Position numbers and translations under genes: made by a program. From Candidatus Nanohaloarchaea archaeon (lineage in GTDB: Archaea > Nanohalarchaeota > Nanosalinia > Nanosalinales > Nanosalinaceae), in contig JACOQA010000001.1 of NCBI GenBank assembly GCA_014297435.1, forward strand, positions 62,001-126,000: a stretch of 64,000 nucleotides of DNA, read 5' to 3'. Shown here piece by piece: positions 1 to 9,001 of the stretch; position 1 is the first letter of the stretch, and each line of letters opens with the position of its first letter. The notes below the pieces were generated by a model, which was not told the DNA's origin, searched no databases, and saw nothing but the letters and a program-made list of their open reading frames with translations.

Positions 1-906
1 TCGGAAGTCGTCGGACAGGAAAAAATAGTAGACAGGCTTTCAGCCTTCGAAGACAGAGGTTCAATACCTCACCTAATGTTCACGGGTCCAGCAGGAACAG
101 GAAAGACAACGTGCGCTATTGCATTAGCTAAGGATATCTACGGCGATGAATGGAAGCAAAACTTCATGGAGACAAACGCCTCAGATGAGAGAGGTATTGA
201 TGTCGTAAGGGAGAAGATCAAAGACTTCGCACGTACAAAGGCAGTTAATGCCGAGTTCAAGATAATCTTTCTTGACGAAGCTGACGCACTCACTCAAGAT
301 GCACAGCAAGCTTTGAGGAGAACTATGGAGCAGTTTTCGGAGAACTGCAGATTTATTCTCTCATGCAACTACTCGTCCAAAATTATCGATCCGATACAGT
401 CCCGCTGCTCCGTCTTCCGCTTTAATAGGCTTGAAGAAGAAAAAGTAAAAGAATATATCAAGAGAATAGCAGAAAATGAAGGATTCAAGGTTTCCGAGGA
501 GGCTGTTAACGCTGTCTTACGTGTTTCAGATGGTGATCTTAGAAGAGTTACCAACGTTCTACAGACAGCTTCGATGGAGAACGACAAGGTTGAGGAAGAT
601 GACATTTACGGCGCTGCAGCATCTCTAAGACCTGAGGAAATTAATGAAGTCCTTGAAAAAGCTTTAGATGGGGAATTTATGGATGCACGTGATCAGCTTT
701 CAGGACTTATGATTGATCGAGGGCTTGACGGACAGGACGTTATAAACGCGATCCATAGGGAGGTTCTTGATCTTGAAATCTCAGATGAAGGAAAACTTAG
801 GATCATCGATAACTTGGGAGAGTTCGAGTTCAGAATTGCGGAAGGCGGATCAAGTGATATACAGATCGAAGCACTTCTAGCCAAAATCGCAGATCTCGAT
901 GAGTAA
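1..906 (+). CDS. rfcS: Replication factor C small subunit, 5'-truncated by window edge
   Basis: ATPase subunit of the clamp loader that opens PCNA and places it on primed DNA. The frame is open from base 1, so the start lies upstream; about 301 residues are visible and roughly 20 N-terminal ones are missing (family length about 320-330). Numbered from the window edge, the Walker A motif GPAGTGKT is at residues 29-36. It is followed by a DEAD-type Walker B (FLDEAD) and the RFC box QSRCSVFRF carrying the SRC arginine-finger motif. The C-terminal part is the helical collar domain. rfcL follows after six bases, so the two subunits are probably co-transcribed. An internal ATG at position 76 falls just before Walker A and is not the real start. 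Confidence 0.95.
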   Translation, partial: SEVVGQEKIVDRLSAFEDRGSIPHLMFTGPAGTGKTTCAIALAKDIYGDEWKQNFMETNASDERGIDVVREKIKDFARTKAVNAEFKIIFLDEADALTQDAQQALRRTMEQFSENCRFILSCNYSSKIIDPIQSRCSVFRFNRLEEEKVKEYIKRIAENEGFKVSEEAVNAVLRVSDGDLRRVTNVLQTASMENDKVEEDDIYGAAASLRPEEINEVLEKALDGEFMDARDQLSGLMIDRGLDGQDVINAIHREVLDLEISDEGKLRIIDNLGEFEFRIAEGGSSDIQIEALLAKIADLDE

Positions 907-912
907 CTGACT

Positions 913-2097
913 ATGTGGGTAGAAAAGTATAGACCGGAAAGCCTCGATGAGTATCGAGGAGCGAAGAAAGAAAAGAAGAAGCTGAAAGAATGGGCGGAAG
1001 ACTGGGAAAAAGGCGATGGTCCTGCCATGCTTCACGGTCCGGCAGGAACAGGAAAAACCTCTCTTGTTGAAGCTCTGGCAAACGACCTTGATCTTGAAAT
1101 GGTCGAGACGAACGCCTCTGATGTTAGGACGAAGAAAAAACTGAAGAAGGAGTTGAAAGAGGCAACAAGACAAAAATCATTCTTTGGAGGTCAGAAGCTG
1201 ATTCTGATAGACGAAGTTGATGGAATGGGGTCAACTGACAGAGGCGGTACTCAAGAACTCAATAGAATTGTGGACGAAACACGTTTCCCAGTGGTTATGA
1301 CGGCTAACGATGCCTATGATTCAAAGATCCGTAGTCTAAAGAATAAATCTAAGATGATTGAGATAGGGAAAGTCCATACAAACTCGATTAATGCACATCT
1401 GAAGAAAATACTTGAAAACGAAGGTGTCGAGTATGAAGATGGCGCAGTAAAGCGTATCGCAAGACAGGCGAACGGGCAAATGCGCTCAGCTATAAATGAT
1501 CTTGAGGCGGCTGCTGCAGGACAGGAAGAACTAGCCAAAGATGATTTACAGGCGATAGGTGTAAGAGATAATGAACAGGAGATCTTTGATGCTTTGAAGA
1601 TGGTTTTTAAGACCGATAGCGCTTCTACAGCTAAGAGAGCTACTGATAACCTTGATGAGGACGCAGATACCTTCCTCCAATGGATAAGGGAGAACGTTCC
1701 ACGTGAATATGAAAGATCAGAAGATATCTCTTCTGCATATAACTGGGTTTCAAAAGCAGATATATTTAACGGAAGAATTCATATAAGGCAGAACTGGAAA
1801 CTGCTGAAATACGTCTATCTCTACTCTACAGTCGGAGTAGCGCTTTCGAAGCGGCAGAAATACAAAGGCTGGACTAAGTACCAGTATCCTTCAAAGATCC
1901 GGAAGATGGGCAGTTCGAAAGCAGCACGTAACCAGATGGACTCGGTTTCGAAGAAGATAGGTGAAAAACTACATATCTCCATGAGGGAGTCAAAGTCGAC
2001 AATTCCATTCCTTTCAAAGCTCATAGAACATGAACCAGAGGTGATAGATCAGTTAGAACTTGATGAGGATGATGTCGAGTTTATTGAGGAATTTTAA
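913..2097 (+). CDS. rfcL: Replication factor C large subunit
   Basis: Large subunit of the archaeal clamp loader, partner of the rfcS product just upstream. The N-terminus WVEKYRP is the RFC box, Walker A HGPAGTGKTS is at residues 41-50, and Walker B LIDEVD lies near residue 97. A TNASD segment matches the sensor region of this family. At 394 residues it is shorter than many euryarchaeal homologues (often 450-500). It ends in an acidic stretch (DEDDVEFIEEF), and I see no Gln-containing PCNA-interacting (PIP) box at the C-terminus, unlike many haloarchaeal RfcL proteins. The last bases overlap the convergent pseudopilin gene by four. Confidence 0.93.
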   Translation: MWVEKYRPESLDEYRGAKKEKKKLKEWAEDWEKGDGPAMLHGPAGTGKTSLVEALANDLDLEMVETNASDVRTKKKLKKELKEATRQKSFFGGQKLILIDEVDGMGSTDRGGTQELNRIVDETRFPVVMTANDAYDSKIRSLKNKSKMIEIGKVHTNSINAHLKKILENEGVEYEDGAVKRIARQANGQMRSAINDLEAAAAGQEELAKDDLQAIGVRDNEQEIFDALKMVFKTDSASTAKRATDNLDEDADTFLQWIRENVPREYERSEDISSAYNWVSKADIFNGRIHIRQNWKLLKYVYLYSTVGVALSKRQKYKGWTKYQYPSKIRKMGSSKAARNQMDSVSKKIGEKLHISMRESKSTIPFLSKLIEHEPEVIDQLELDEDDVEFIEEF

Positions 2098-2399
2098 CCT
2101 ATACATGTCATTTCAAGCCGCTCATCCACTTTAAACATAGTTACGTTATAGCAGCTCTTGTCGTCCCAGTACTTAACTGTCGTACTGTAAGACTCGAAGA
2201 AACCTACGGCTTTTTTGAAGTTCTTTCTTGCTTTGGGAGAAGTTCCAGCCTTTGCGGCTTCAGTTTTGACGGATGAGACTACATAAGCGGTATCATCTAT
2301 ACTGTAATCCTGTTTGTTTACCTCCGTGATTGTTGAGGCGACTCCTATAACGACGAGCCCGATTACTATCGAAGATATAAGCATAAACTGACCTTTCAT
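2094..2399 (-). CDS. Prepilin-like small membrane protein (class III signal)
   Basis: A 101-residue protein starting MKGQFML followed by a hydrophobic stretch to about residue 25. The Lys-Gly-Gln start just before the hydrophobic segment is the archaeal class III (prepilin peptidase) signal shared by most neighbours here. The mature part is polar, has two cysteines near the C-terminus, and matches no family I recognise. It is the last gene of the leftward pilus locus and overlaps the gene before it by four bases (ATGA type), indicating translational coupling. A minor pseudopilin role is inferred. Confidence 0.7.
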   Translation of the reverse strand: MKGQFMLISSIVIGLVVIGVASTITEVNKQDYSIDDTAYVVSSVKTEAAKAGTSPKARKNFKKAVGFFESYSTTVKYWDDKSCYNVTMFKVDERLEMTCIG

Positions 2400-4174
2400 C
2401 TAGTCCACCTTAAGGAGACTTTGTATGGAATATAGGTGGTGTCTGAGATCCCGCCCACCACTTTTGTTCCTATTGATGATGATTTTTCGGATCCAAATTG
2501 TTTGTTATGGCCCTCAAGCCAGTAGATCAGAGAGGATATAAGCTTGTAGTCTGCCTCATCGTAGTTCTGATAGTCAATTCTAACCAATTGTCCATTTTGA
2601 TCTTCAAAACTAGTTCTGTAATTAATCAGCTCTGCTTTGCCTTCAGGCATGAAATCAAACATTGCTACATCTCCATCCTCTAAACTCTGTGTGTCCGGGA
2701 AGAAAGCTCTGTAGCTTTTATTTTCGACTTCAAGCGTTTCGCCGTTCAAGTAAGGTCCTTCTCTTTCATCGCCGTAATCTCCATCCCTATCGAAGTCGAT
2801 GCTGAGGGCTCGGGCATTCTCTTCATTACAGACTGTTACTGAATTACCCATCTCCGTATTTATTACGTTATAACTTACGGTGCCAGGCTGCTGGTGGAGA
2901 GGGAACTCGAATGTACCTTCCGTGAATGCATCGGAACCGGTTGAATAGCACGCGGATTCAGGGTGTCCTGGATTAGTTTGGGGGTTGGCGGGTTGCATGT
3001 TCCAGTTTGTCGCGTTCCAATCATCGGTATCGTAGATTCTGTCGCTTGAAGTCATTAGCTGTTTCTGATCAAACATGGTTCCTGAGTTGGAGGCAACAAC
3101 TTTGCCTCCTGTGCGTAGCGAGATTTGGCTCGTATCGCCTTCTAGACCTTTGAAATAAGTCTCTATCTTCTCAGAGTTCCTTGAACCGGTGAATAGAGCG
3201 GAATCAACATTTTTTTCTTTAGACATATCGATCCATTTCAGTCCTGAATCATCCAAAAACCCCGTATTAAGTTCGGATCTCTCTATATCCATTAGAAGCA
3301 TTATTCGACCTCCGTTCTCTAGGTAATCCTTCAGCTTAGATCTGTAATTGTTTAGGTAGTCTTCAGATTCCCTACTGAAAACGAGCACATCATATATACT
3401 CAGGTCGGTGTTCAGTTTGGTCGTATCTACTCTCTGGGTTGTTCTTATGCCGTTAACATCTTCAGCTAAAACTTCTCGAATATCTGTAGGTATGTCCGCT
3501 CTATGGAGCACCATTTGGTTCTGGTCAAGTTTTTTGATGTCAAAGGAACGGTCAGTCGGACCTGTCCATTCGAATATCTCGTCAAGGTAATAAGGTCCTT
3601 CGGATGTAGAGAACTGGCATGTAGACTGGTTGTCAATCCATAGAGAGTCGTAGTCTAGCGTATTATCGAAACCTCCGGTTACATCCGGGTCCGTGTCCGC
3701 AACGTAGATTCTTTCACCGTACTTCCCGGAGTTCTCCTGGACGGTTCTTAGTATCGGCTCCTTTGTCTCGATCTCTTCCAGATCGTCCGAGCACTGATCT
3801 CCATTTTCGACTCTTTCGAGATCAAAAGGTTGAGAGCCAGGAACATTGGAGCTGGTGTTGAACCCTATAGTTGATTCCTTGAGCGGCAGGTTTTCTACTG
3901 TCCCCGATACTTTTAGTTGTTCAGAGCTCAGTTCTTCGACCGCATACTGCAAAGACTCGGTATCATCTCTCTTCATGAAGCTTTGCATATCGCCAGTGAT
4001 CTTCAGGGTCTGACCGAGATCGTTTGCAGTTGTTTCTATCTGAAAGTTCGACCAGTTCTGCGAAGGCTCGGGCGCAGTGTTCCCTAGTGCAAAGATGAAT
4101 AGTGTGATTATCGCAAGCATGGCTTCTATGATGTAGCCCACTCCTTTCCGTTTCTTACCTATCACCATGTCCAC
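2396..4174 (-). CDS. Large prepilin-like surface protein of the pilus locus
   Basis: A 592-residue protein with a prepilin-like start: the basic stretch GKKRKG is followed by VGYIIEAMLA and a hydrophobic helix. The rest should be extracellular and is acidic. Near residues 255-320 a segment (YDVLVFSR, then a helix, then GGRIMLLMD) resembles the alpha/beta core of glutamine-amidotransferase/ThuA-like folds, which also serve as non-catalytic domains in surface proteins. The start overlaps the upstream gene by 13 bases; Met3 is an alternative start. By size it could be a tip or adhesin-type minor pilin. That role is inferred. Confidence 0.6.
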   Translation of the reverse strand: MDMVIGKKRKGVGYIIEAMLAIITLFIFALGNTAPEPSQNWSNFQIETTANDLGQTLKITGDMQSFMKRDDTESLQYAVEELSSEQLKVSGTVENLPLKESTIGFNTSSNVPGSQPFDLERVENGDQCSDDLEEIETKEPILRTVQENSGKYGERIYVADTDPDVTGGFDNTLDYDSLWIDNQSTCQFSTSEGPYYLDEIFEWTGPTDRSFDIKKLDQNQMVLHRADIPTDIREVLAEDVNGIRTTQRVDTTKLNTDLSIYDVLVFSRESEDYLNNYRSKLKDYLENGGRIMLLMDIERSELNTGFLDDSGLKWIDMSKEKNVDSALFTGSRNSEKIETYFKGLEGDTSQISLRTGGKVVASNSGTMFDQKQLMTSSDRIYDTDDWNATNWNMQPANPQTNPGHPESACYSTGSDAFTEGTFEFPLHQQPGTVSYNVINTEMGNSVTVCNEENARALSIDFDRDGDYGDEREGPYLNGETLEVENKSYRAFFPDTQSLEDGDVAMFDFMPEGKAELINYRTSFEDQNGQLVRIDYQNYDEADYKLISSLIYWLEGHNKQFGSEKSSSIGTKVVGGISDTTYIPYKVSLRWTR

Positions 4175-4989
4175 ACCTCGATTCTTATCGGTTCCTCCTC
4201 CAATGAGGCGAATCGTTGGAACTTTACCACCGATGAACTCGTGTCGATTCGGGCTCCGAACGTCTTGAGATGGTCTTCTAACAGTAAAAGCGAACCTTGG
4301 TTGTCTGCTCTGTTTTGAAAGCTTTCAATAGTGTAGCCAGTTTTGTAAATTTCCTGACCTCTCTCGAACCGAGCGGCTGTATCAAAATCCCAATCATCTA
4401 TACTAGCATAAATAGCGTCATAAACCCCATCATGTGCTGTGACAAGGAAGTGATAGTCGACACCTTCTAGGTCTGCGATACCGTACCGAACCTTGTTATC
4501 GGCGCTCGTATAAACAGGGTCGTTAGGTTCGTCAATATCAGGGTTTGATGGAGGATCGCCTCTCGTGAAGCTTCTATTGGTGTCTATAGTCGGTCTCCAG
4601 GTGAACCTGAACCTGAACTGGTTCTTGATACCCATCAAATCCCTGAATGTGGAGTAGTTGAGTCTCTTATCGGTAAAGTTAACTGATGCAAGTCTTCTGA
4701 TCTTTTCTCTTTCCAGTTGAAGGAAGCTATTCGCAAGCCCGAAGCTTTCAATATTTCTTAAGGTCGAGGGGTTTTTCTCCCAGTCGGAGCCTCCTGAACC
4801 GAAGGAGTGGCTTCCCGGTGCTGAAAGTATTACATCCATAACGCTTTTTGCTTCGAGGTTTAAACCTGATTTGTCGGCCTGATCGCTGTAGGAGGGAAGA
4901 AGGGTGGATGCAGATGTTATCAGAACGCCTACAGCTATCAGATAAAGTAATGCCGAGGCGAGAAATTCGATATTTATTTGTCCTTTCAT
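4162..4989 (-). CDS. Prepilin-like protein of the pilus locus
   Basis: A 275-residue protein with a textbook archaeal class III signal: MKGQINIEF followed by a hydrophobic segment of about 20 residues. The Gly-Gln then Glu spacing is the DUF361-type pattern cut by prepilin peptidase. The remainder is a hydrophilic presumed extracellular domain without recognised motifs. It sits directly downstream of the second TadC-like gene with a one-base gap and overlaps the following large prepilin gene. A minor pilin or pseudopilin of the same apparatus is the likely role. Confidence 0.75.
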   Translation of the reverse strand: MKGQINIEFLASALLYLIAVGVLITSASTLLPSYSDQADKSGLNLEAKSVMDVILSAPGSHSFGSGGSDWEKNPSTLRNIESFGLANSFLQLEREKIRRLASVNFTDKRLNYSTFRDLMGIKNQFRFRFTWRPTIDTNRSFTRGDPPSNPDIDEPNDPVYTSADNKVRYGIADLEGVDYHFLVTAHDGVYDAIYASIDDWDFDTAARFERGQEIYKTGYTIESFQNRADNQGSLLLLEDHLKTFGARIDTSSSVVKFQRFASLEEEPIRIEVWTW

Positions 4990-4990
4990 C

Positions 4991-6013
4991 TTAGACCCCC
5001 GAGAGACCTACCATGTACATGAATACTAAGAATGCTATTGGGATCATCACAAGAGCGTGTTTTACGCCTGCGGAGGGACTTCCTTCTCCAATTTGTCCGG
5101 CTACTGCGCCTGTACATATTCCTTGAACCATAAGCATCGCAAAGAGAAGAGATTTGTAGTAAGCCATAGCTCCGTACTTGAATTTTTGCGCTGTCTGACT
5201 CGTGAATGATTCCAGGGTGTTGGGGACGAAGCCGAACACTCTCGCCATCTCGCACATAGGCTGAGCGTAGCTTATGCCGCCGCTACAGTAATTAGGAGAG
5301 CCTCCTGAACCGCCTAGGAACTCTGTGTTCTGTAATGCGCCCTGACCCGGGTTTCCAAGACCTAGAAGCTGCGAAAGCATGTAATAAATACCTACTGTAA
5401 TTCCAATGAACAGGAAGTATATAACGTACATAATGAAAATCTGCTGCTTGATCTTCGAGTTCTTTTCTTGAATAACTTCTTTCAACTGCGCTGAGTCCTC
5501 TGCAATAGACTCTAAAGTCTTTGTGATGTTGCCTCCACTCTTGAAACTCTGTAAAAGAATAGAGATCGACTCCTGGATAACGGCAGATTCATCCATTCTT
5601 TTAGAGAAACGATCCATGACCTCTGGAAAAGGAACTCCCCAGGTAAGTTCGTTATGAATCTGTTCAATTTCTTTGTTCAAACGACCGTAATCTGTTTCTT
5701 TTGCCGAATCAAAGGATTGAATGATTGTCATTCCGCCTCTCTTCGATTCTGCAAGATCCTTAAGGAAAGAAGGGAATTGATCTTCTACTTCTCTGATCGC
5801 CCTGTTTTTGAGGAAAGATATTATGCCGTATGGAAGTATTGAGACGATTAAACCTAGTATAAGTATAGATCCTCCTATCTGTTGAAGTCCAGATATGTAA
5901 GAGATGATTCCGAGAAATACGAGGAAAGCTCCGGCGATTATCGAACCAAGGATTATCTTGTCCTCGGTTGAACGACCCTTCTGCAGTTTTTCCTCCTTGA
6001 AGAATTCTAACAC
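4991..6013 (-). CDS. Type II secretion F-domain membrane protein (TadB/TadC-like)
   Basis: Integral membrane platform protein of a type IV pilus or Tad-like machine (340 residues). Two hydrophobic segments near the N-terminus (about 24-70) are followed by a cytoplasmic T2SSF domain containing DQFPSFLKDLAE and GGNITKTLESIAED, then further membrane segments near residues 195-215 and 285-340. An archaellar FlaJ/ArlJ protein normally carries two such domains in one chain; here they are split between this gene and the next upstream. The ATPase is two genes upstream. Position and domain content support the pilus assembly role strongly; the exact name is less certain. Confidence 0.85.
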   Translation of the reverse strand: MLEFFKEEKLQKGRSTEDKIILGSIIAGAFLVFLGIISYISGLQQIGGSILILGLIVSILPYGIISFLKNRAIREVEDQFPSFLKDLAESKRGGMTIIQSFDSAKETDYGRLNKEIEQIHNELTWGVPFPEVMDRFSKRMDESAVIQESISILLQSFKSGGNITKTLESIAEDSAQLKEVIQEKNSKIKQQIFIMYVIYFLFIGITVGIYYMLSQLLGLGNPGQGALQNTEFLGGSGGSPNYCSGGISYAQPMCEMARVFGFVPNTLESFTSQTAQKFKYGAMAYYKSLLFAMLMVQGICTGAVAGQIGEGSPSAGVKHALVMIPIAFLVFMYMVGLSGV

Positions 6014-6017
6014 GTTA

Positions 6018-6890
6018 TCACCTTATGCCTCCGGGCGCCATACCCTTAACCATCAGTATGAACATGCCTGAGATTATGGGAAGACCGAAAAATATTGCAG
6101 CCATCTGGATAAGGACAATTTTTGAACCGCCAATATTAGTAAATGAGCTCATTACGACGCTCATTGAGGTAAAAACAATAGATCCTACAATTACTACTGT
6201 AATATACATTTCTACGACAAGTGAAAGTTCTTCAGCGAATGACTCAACTCTTCTTTGATAGTCGTTCATTAGAGTCTTGGCTCTTTCCTGTAAGAAAGCT
6301 CTAAGAGATCCTCCGGAGGTAAGTGAGTGGTTGATTCCCCAGAGTAGTTCCTCGAAATCATCGCTCGGTGTTCTATCTGCAGCACGTTCAAGCGCTTCAG
6401 AAACATCCATTCCAAAGTTGTCTATGTCTCTGCTTATCTTCTCAGCTTCCTTCGATACTTCCCCATACTCTCCTGTAGAGGAAAGGATTTTGAAGAGCTC
6501 GGATATGTCTGTACCGGTTCCGGCAAGCGTTGACATGTACATGGTAGCGAAAGGTAGAGTGTCTCTGATCTTTGAAGCTCTCTGTTTCTTAAGCACTGAG
6601 GGGTATAGGTAGAAGAAGACTAAGCTTCCTGCTGAGATTAGTATCGAAAGAACCAGACCTATAATTATGCCAGAAGGTCCTGAAACAAGAGTCAGAGGTA
6701 TGCCAAGCACGAAAAGACTGAATACAAAGCTCATCAGAGTCGAGAAAAACATCATGCTGAGGTACTCTGGCAGCGAAATCTCTATATTAGCCTTGGCTAG
6801 TTGAGGTCTTAATTCCTCAAACGTCTCGACGTAGTCAAGGGTGTAAGTACCTATTTGATCGTAGCAGAAGTTTGCGTACTTCTCTAGCAT
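6018..6890 (-). CDS. Type II secretion F-domain membrane protein (TadC/FlaJ-like)
   Basis: Second platform protein of the pilus machine (290 residues). Hydrophobic segments occur near residues 45-100 and again near 225-285. The T2SSF cytoplasmic domain lies between them (DTLPFATMYMSTLAGTGTD, then a GGSLRAFLQERA segment). Its start codon shares one base with the stop codon of the ATPase gene, so translation is coupled. ATPase plus two single-domain membrane proteins is a Tad-like arrangement rather than an archaellum; no FlaH/ArlH-like gene is seen here. Confidence 0.86.
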   Translation of the reverse strand: MLEKYANFCYDQIGTYTLDYVETFEELRPQLAKANIEISLPEYLSMMFFSTLMSFVFSLFVLGIPLTLVSGPSGIIIGLVLSILISAGSLVFFYLYPSVLKKQRASKIRDTLPFATMYMSTLAGTGTDISELFKILSSTGEYGEVSKEAEKISRDIDNFGMDVSEALERAADRTPSDDFEELLWGINHSLTSGGSLRAFLQERAKTLMNDYQRRVESFAEELSLVVEMYITVVIVGSIVFTSMSVVMSSFTNIGGSKIVLIQMAAIFFGLPIISGMFILMVKGMAPGGIR

Positions 6891-8599
6891 CAGTTTCCAA
6901 TTCCTATTTCGGTATGCTCAGAATTTAAGCTTTCCCCGACCTCTTCTAGAATAGACTGAGGGTCAGAGTAATAACGTGATATAATATCGCCTACATCGCG
7001 ATAATGCTTTTTCTGTTCGTCTTGCATCCATTTGAGCACATGTTGTCTTCTCTTTAGCTCTTCCTGGATTTTTTGTTCATCTCCACCAGTTTCTTCCACA
7101 ATTTCCTCTAGAAGAAGGGAATTGTTTTCTATCTGGTAGGTATCACTCTTAGAGTCCCATCCAAATACTTTGTTAGCATCTATACCAGTTCTCTTGTTGT
7201 ATTCTTCTACTTCATAGATTCCGGTTATTCTTCTGATGTACTTGTTCCCTCTTCTAATACGTTTGATAAGCATGATCGCGTCCAAGGTCTCGATCAGAGA
7301 AGGCGATAGGTTGATCGGGTTAGTAGTAAGACGGTCCATAAGCATGTCAAGAGAGTCGGCGTGGATTGTAGAGAGACCTGTGTGTCCGGTTGCCATCTGC
7401 TGGAATAGGATGTAGGCTTCCTCACCACGGACCTCACCGACAATAATGTATTCGGGTCTCTGACGTAGAGACTCCTTCAATAGGTCGTCCATTGAAACCT
7501 CTCCCCCTTCCTCAACGCTTGAGCCGAATCCTGATCGCGCTACCTCGGGAACCCAGTGGTCGTGTGGAAGTCTTAGCTCCGGTGTGTCCTCGATGGATAC
7601 AATCTTCTTCTCAGGTCTAATGAATAGTGAGAGGGCGTTAAGCTGTGATGTTTTTCCGGCACCTGTGGTTCCACATACTAGAACAGATTTTTCGTGCTCA
7701 ATAAGTGTCCATAGGTAGGACAGCATTCTCGCATTTTCGGTTTCGAAGTCCATCATGTGGATAGGTGTTAATGGATCTTCTGTGAACCGTCTGATAGTGA
7801 AGTTTGAGCCTTTTCTTGCGATGTCGGTGGCTAAAGTTGCCTGAACACGTGAACCGTCTGGTAATGATCCGTCAAGCAATGGTTGGGATACGGAGATTGA
7901 TCTTCCACATCTCTGTGCTAATTTCATAACGAAAGAATCCAGTTTGTCGGTATCTTCCCATACAATATCTGTCTTAACGGATCCGAATTTGGGGTTTCTG
8001 TGGTAGGCGTATACGGGAATGTTTGTACCGTCACAGGAGATATCCTCGACCTCGGTATCATTCATTAGAGGTTGGAGCTTTCCTAGTCCGGCAAAATCTC
8101 TCTTTGCATAGTATCGGATGATTTCTCTCTGCCTGTCGCTCAATGATATCTCATATTTATCGACAATTTGATCCATTCGTTCTTCTAGGTAATCTTCAGC
8201 TTCCTCTGTTTCTAGATCTGTGAAATCTAGATTAAAGCTTCTTTCTAATATTTCCTTTATTTTAGTGAGTATTCTCTCTGTTTCAGGCGTTAGTTCGGGT
8301 TCGATAACCCTGTATATTAGCTCTCCCGCATCATCGTCCCAAGTTATGTGTGCCCAGGCGTATACCATTTCGCCTTCTTCCGGGTCTTCCGGTACGAGAG
8401 GATAGGTTATGTTCACGTCTGAAAGACCTTCCTCGGTTCCTTCTTCATCGTCTTCCATTGATTCCCGAAATCTTCCGGGTGTTGGTACTTCTATTCCTCT
8501 AGAAGGTCCGGTGTCTTTCTCTTCTTCCTCTTCTTCGAACTGTTCGGGGTGTTTTATTTTTCTAAGTTTTTCCGCAAGACTCAGGAACTTGTAACTCAT
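6890..8599 (-). CDS. Type IV pilus/Tad-family secretion ATPase
   Basis: Cytoplasmic hexameric ATPase of the GspE/TadA/FlaI family that powers pilin assembly (569 residues). The acidic N-terminal region (to about residue 110) is variable. The core has Walker A GTTGAGKTS near residue 310, an Asp box (VSIEDTPELRLPHD), Walker B (EYIIVGEVRGEE) and a His box (GHTGLSTIHAD), all intact. The stop codon shares one base with the start of the downstream TadC-like gene, and the short pseudopilin gene upstream ends on this gene's first base. Secretion-ATPase identity is firm; the specific pilus type is inferred from neighbours. Confidence 0.93.
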   Translation of the reverse strand: MSYKFLSLAEKLRKIKHPEQFEEEEEEKDTGPSRGIEVPTPGRFRESMEDDEEGTEEGLSDVNITYPLVPEDPEEGEMVYAWAHITWDDDAGELIYRVIEPELTPETERILTKIKEILERSFNLDFTDLETEEAEDYLEERMDQIVDKYEISLSDRQREIIRYYAKRDFAGLGKLQPLMNDTEVEDISCDGTNIPVYAYHRNPKFGSVKTDIVWEDTDKLDSFVMKLAQRCGRSISVSQPLLDGSLPDGSRVQATLATDIARKGSNFTIRRFTEDPLTPIHMMDFETENARMLSYLWTLIEHEKSVLVCGTTGAGKTSQLNALSLFIRPEKKIVSIEDTPELRLPHDHWVPEVARSGFGSSVEEGGEVSMDDLLKESLRQRPEYIIVGEVRGEEAYILFQQMATGHTGLSTIHADSLDMLMDRLTTNPINLSPSLIETLDAIMLIKRIRRGNKYIRRITGIYEVEEYNKRTGIDANKVFGWDSKSDTYQIENNSLLLEEIVEETGGDEQKIQEELKRRQHVLKWMQDEQKKHYRDVGDIISRYYSDPQSILEEVGESLNSEHTEIGIGN

Positions 8600-8994
8600 T
8601 AGTTAGACCTCAAAGAGATTTTGTTTCCCTGTTTGAAGATTTTTACGCTACCTCCAGGGCTTGATCCCTGAAGATCGTAAATCGCATCTAGACTTTCTAT
8701 ACCTACCGAATAATTTCTGAAGTTAGTGAAGACATATATTTGATCCTTTAAACCAAGTCTGTAAGTCCCTCCGGCTATTCTATCTGGTAAATCAACTGTT
8801 TTTGAGCCATTGGTGTTTTGCAGACTTATCATGGAACGTTTTACGTTGTTTGCGATATTGATTGACTGTTTTTCTCTCGTTGTATCAAAAGCTTCTTTCT
8901 TGTACTGATTGATTATTGTTATGCTTCCGACGGCTATCATAACTCCCATTCCAAATGTCAAAACTGATTCAACTGCAAGATATTGTCCTTTAAT
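8599..8994 (-). CDS. Short pseudopilin, apparent ATT start codon
   Basis: Probable minor pseudopilin of 131 residues. The first standard start codon, TTG at 8961, would begin inside the membrane helix and lose the signal. Eleven codons earlier the frame reads ATT AAA GGA CAA, giving xKGQYLAVES before the helix. This is the class III signal of its neighbours, which start ATG AAA/AAG GG(A/T) CA(A/G). An AGGTGA Shine-Dalgarno sits seven bases before this ATT, and no ATG, GTG or TTG lies between the upstream in-frame stop and it. I therefore place the start at ATT. The mature domain (about 95 residues) is beta-rich and unrecognised. The gene is coupled to the ATPase gene by a one-base overlap. 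Confidence 0.65.
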   Translation of the reverse strand: MKGQYLAVESVLTFGMGVMIAVGSITIINQYKKEAFDTTREKQSINIANNVKRSMISLQNTNGSKTVDLPDRIAGGTYRLGLKDQIYVFTNFRNYSVGIESLDAIYDLQGSSPGGSVKIFKQGNKISLRSN

Positions 8995-9001
8995 GAGTTC
9001 T

